NCBI GenBank assembly: GCA_012514595.1
Contig: JAAYZZ010000201.1
Span: 1 to 7,012, forward strand
Length of the DNA: 7,012 nt
Direction: 5' to 3'
DNA from: Elusimicrobiota bacterium
GTDB lineage: Bacteria > Omnitrophota > Gorgyraeia > Zapsychrales > Fredricksoniimonadaceae
In this document: positions 6,046-7,012 of the stretch, piece by piece
Layout of the letters: each line of letters begins with the position of its first letter
How positions within the stretch are numbered: position 1 is the stretch's first letter
The notes under the pieces: generated by a model
The model's input: only the letters and a program-made list of their open reading frames with translations
Told to the model about the DNA's origin: nothing
The model's database searches: none
Made by a program: the position numbers and the translations under genes

Positions 6046-6729
6046 ATGCGATTCGACATTATTACTATTTTTCCGGACAGTTTCTCTTCGGTCTTTTCTT
6101 CCTCGATCCTCAAGAGGGCCCAGACCAAAGGCAAGGTCGATCTCAGGGTCCATGACCTGAGGGATTACACCAAGGATCCGCACCGCAAGGTCGATGATCG
6201 TCCTTTTGGCGGGGGGCCGGGGATGGTCATGTCCGCCCAGCCGATCGTGGATGCCGTGAAAAAGATCAAGGGCCGCCGAAAGGCCCGGGTGATCCTGATG
6301 TGTCCGACGGGTGCTCCGTTCACGCAGGCCAAGGCCCGCTCTTTGGCCAGAGAGAAGAATGTTGTCCTGCTTTGCGGTCACTACGAAGGGGTCGATGAAC
6401 GGGCGCGGGAGATGGTCGTGGATGAGAGCCTGTCGATCGGGGATTATATCCTGACCGGCGGGGAGGTCCCGGCCATGGTCATTGTGGATGCGGTGACGCG
6501 CCTGATCCCCGGTGTTCTCGGGCGGGAGGAGTCCCTGGAGGATGAGTCTTTTGAGAGGGGCCTCCTCGAGTATCCTCACTATACGCGTCCGGCAGATTTT
6601 TGTGGAAAAAAGGTCCCTGCTGTGTTATTATCCGGCAACCATGAGGCCGTTAAGAGATGGCGAGAGGCCGTTTCCGTCGAGAGAACAAGGTCCCTGCGGC
6701 CGGACCTATTAAGGAATAAGGGAGTCTGA
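6046..6729 (+). CDS. trmD: tRNA (guanine37-N1)-methyltransferase
   Basis: TrmD methylates N1 of G37, next to the anticodon of tRNAs reading CNN-type codons, using S-adenosylmethionine; it prevents +1 frameshifting and is usually essential. The protein is a SPOUT-class knotted dimeric methyltransferase. All hallmark blocks are present: DDRPFGGGPGM (50-60), LLCGHYEGVDERA (108-120), SIGDYILTGGEVPAM (130-144), IPGVLG (154-159), EYPHYTRP (175-182) and VPAVLLSGNH (190-199). At 227 residues it is somewhat shorter than E. coli TrmD (255), with the difference at the C-terminus. In my alignment from memory, the position of E. coli Asp169 is Glu167 here (EDESF), a conservative change. The ATG at 6046 has only a weak upstream AGG (6035-6037) and follows the lipoprotein stop by 9 bases. 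It leads into rplS, the classic order, but rpsP and rimM are not upstream. Confidence 0.98.
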   Translation: MRFDIITIFPDSFSSVFSSSILKRAQTKGKVDLRVHDLRDYTKDPHRKVDDRPFGGGPGMVMSAQPIVDAVKKIKGRRKARVILMCPTGAPFTQAKARSLAREKNVVLLCGHYEGVDERAREMVVDESLSIGDYILTGGEVPAMVIVDAVTRLIPGVLGREESLEDESFERGLLEYPHYTRPADFCGKKVPAVLLSGNHEAVKRWREAVSVERTRSLRPDLLRNKGV

Positions 6730-6730
6730 C

Positions 6731-7012
6731 ATGTCAGGACGTATTGCCAAGCTGAGCTCATTTGAAGAGAAATTTGTCCGGAAGGACCTGCCGTCCTTCG
6801 AGATCGGGGATACGGTCAAGATGAAGGTCAAGGTCCAGGAGGCGGATAAGACCCGTCTTCATCCGTGGGAGGGGACTGTGATCGCCCGTCGGGGAACGGG
6901 GATCAAGGAGACCTTTACGGTCCGTAAGATCTCTTTCGGAGAGGGTGTCGAGAGAGTTTTTCCGATCCACTCGCCGGTCATCGCGAGCCTTCAGGTCGTG
7001 GCCAAGGCCAAG
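6731..7012 (+). CDS. rplS: 50S ribosomal protein bL19, N-terminal part (runs off right edge)
   Basis: The frame opens with ATG at 6731, one base after the trmD stop, and remains open for 94 codons to the window edge. bL19 is usually about 115-130 residues, so only the last few tens are missing. The translated blocks are typical of bL19: FEIGDTVKMKVKV, EGTVIARRGTG, ETFTVRKISFGEGVERVFPIHSP. bL19 sits on the large subunit at the interface with the 30S subunit. The start is preceded by AAGGGAG (6718-6724) with a 6-base spacer, the best ribosome binding site in this unit and in keeping with a highly expressed protein. It is co-transcribed with trmD as in most bacteria. Confidence 0.97.
   Translation, partial: MSGRIAKLSSFEEKFVRKDLPSFEIGDTVKMKVKVQEADKTRLHPWEGTVIARRGTGIKETFTVRKISFGEGVERVFPIHSPVIASLQVVAKAK

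Noticed and set aside
5611..6579. Minus-strand open frame of 322 codons across the small lipoprotein and trmD
   Set aside because: It spans two separate genes and a promoter. Its composition (R, D, P, H-rich) is typical of a reverse-complement artefact.
6640..6711. Short open frame starting at ATG 6640 after the AT-rich patch in trmD
   Set aside because: It is a +1 shadow of the trmD C-terminus, about 23 codons, with no ribosome binding site.

Overview
The window is ordinary, densely packed chromosomal DNA from a GC-rich Gram-negative bacterium. All nine genes lie on the + strand and almost no DNA is left over. The Gram-negative call rests on an LPS-heptose gene (hldD) and two lipoproteins whose +2 residues suggest the outer membrane. 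The lineage cannot be fixed from the sequence alone. The mix of short lipoproteins with near-leaderless starts, a CNNM protein and GTG starts would suit an uncultured phylum such as Omnitrophota, but that is a weak impression.

Layout. (1) 1-348 is the C-terminal half of an EAL-domain (cyclic-di-GMP phosphodiesterase-type) protein whose start lies outside the window. (2) 416-2919 is a two-gene unit: a short CNNM/CorC-type membrane protein (DUF21 plus CBS pair) overlapping a complete 4-alpha-glucanotransferase (malQ). (3) 2972-5580 is a three-gene unit: a lipoprotein of unknown function, ADP-glyceromanno-heptose 6-epimerase (hldD, overlapping GTGA junction) and a membrane-anchored coiled-coil protein. 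(4) 5626-7012 is a small lipoprotein, then trmD (tRNA m1G37 methyltransferase), then the start of rplS (ribosomal protein bL19), which runs off the right edge.

The only gaps longer than 15 bases are 349-415, 2920-2971 and 5581-5625. Each carries a sigma70-like promoter candidate, so three transcription units are inferred. Inside the units, genes overlap or are 1 to 15 bases apart. The second and third promoters sit so close to the start codon that their mRNAs should be nearly leaderless; both lead into lipoprotein genes without a Shine-Dalgarno sequence.

Functionally the window mixes envelope biogenesis (heptose epimerase, lipoproteins, anchored coiled coil), glucan metabolism (malQ), a probable ion transport or regulatory membrane protein, second-messenger turnover (EAL) and translation (trmD-rplS). 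I see no RNA gene, mobile element, CRISPR array or sign of recent transfer. No clear new multi-gene system is visible. The points most worth a second look are the leaderless lipoprotein starts, the trmD-rplS pair detached from rpsP/rimM, and the uncharacterised envelope proteins flanking hldD.
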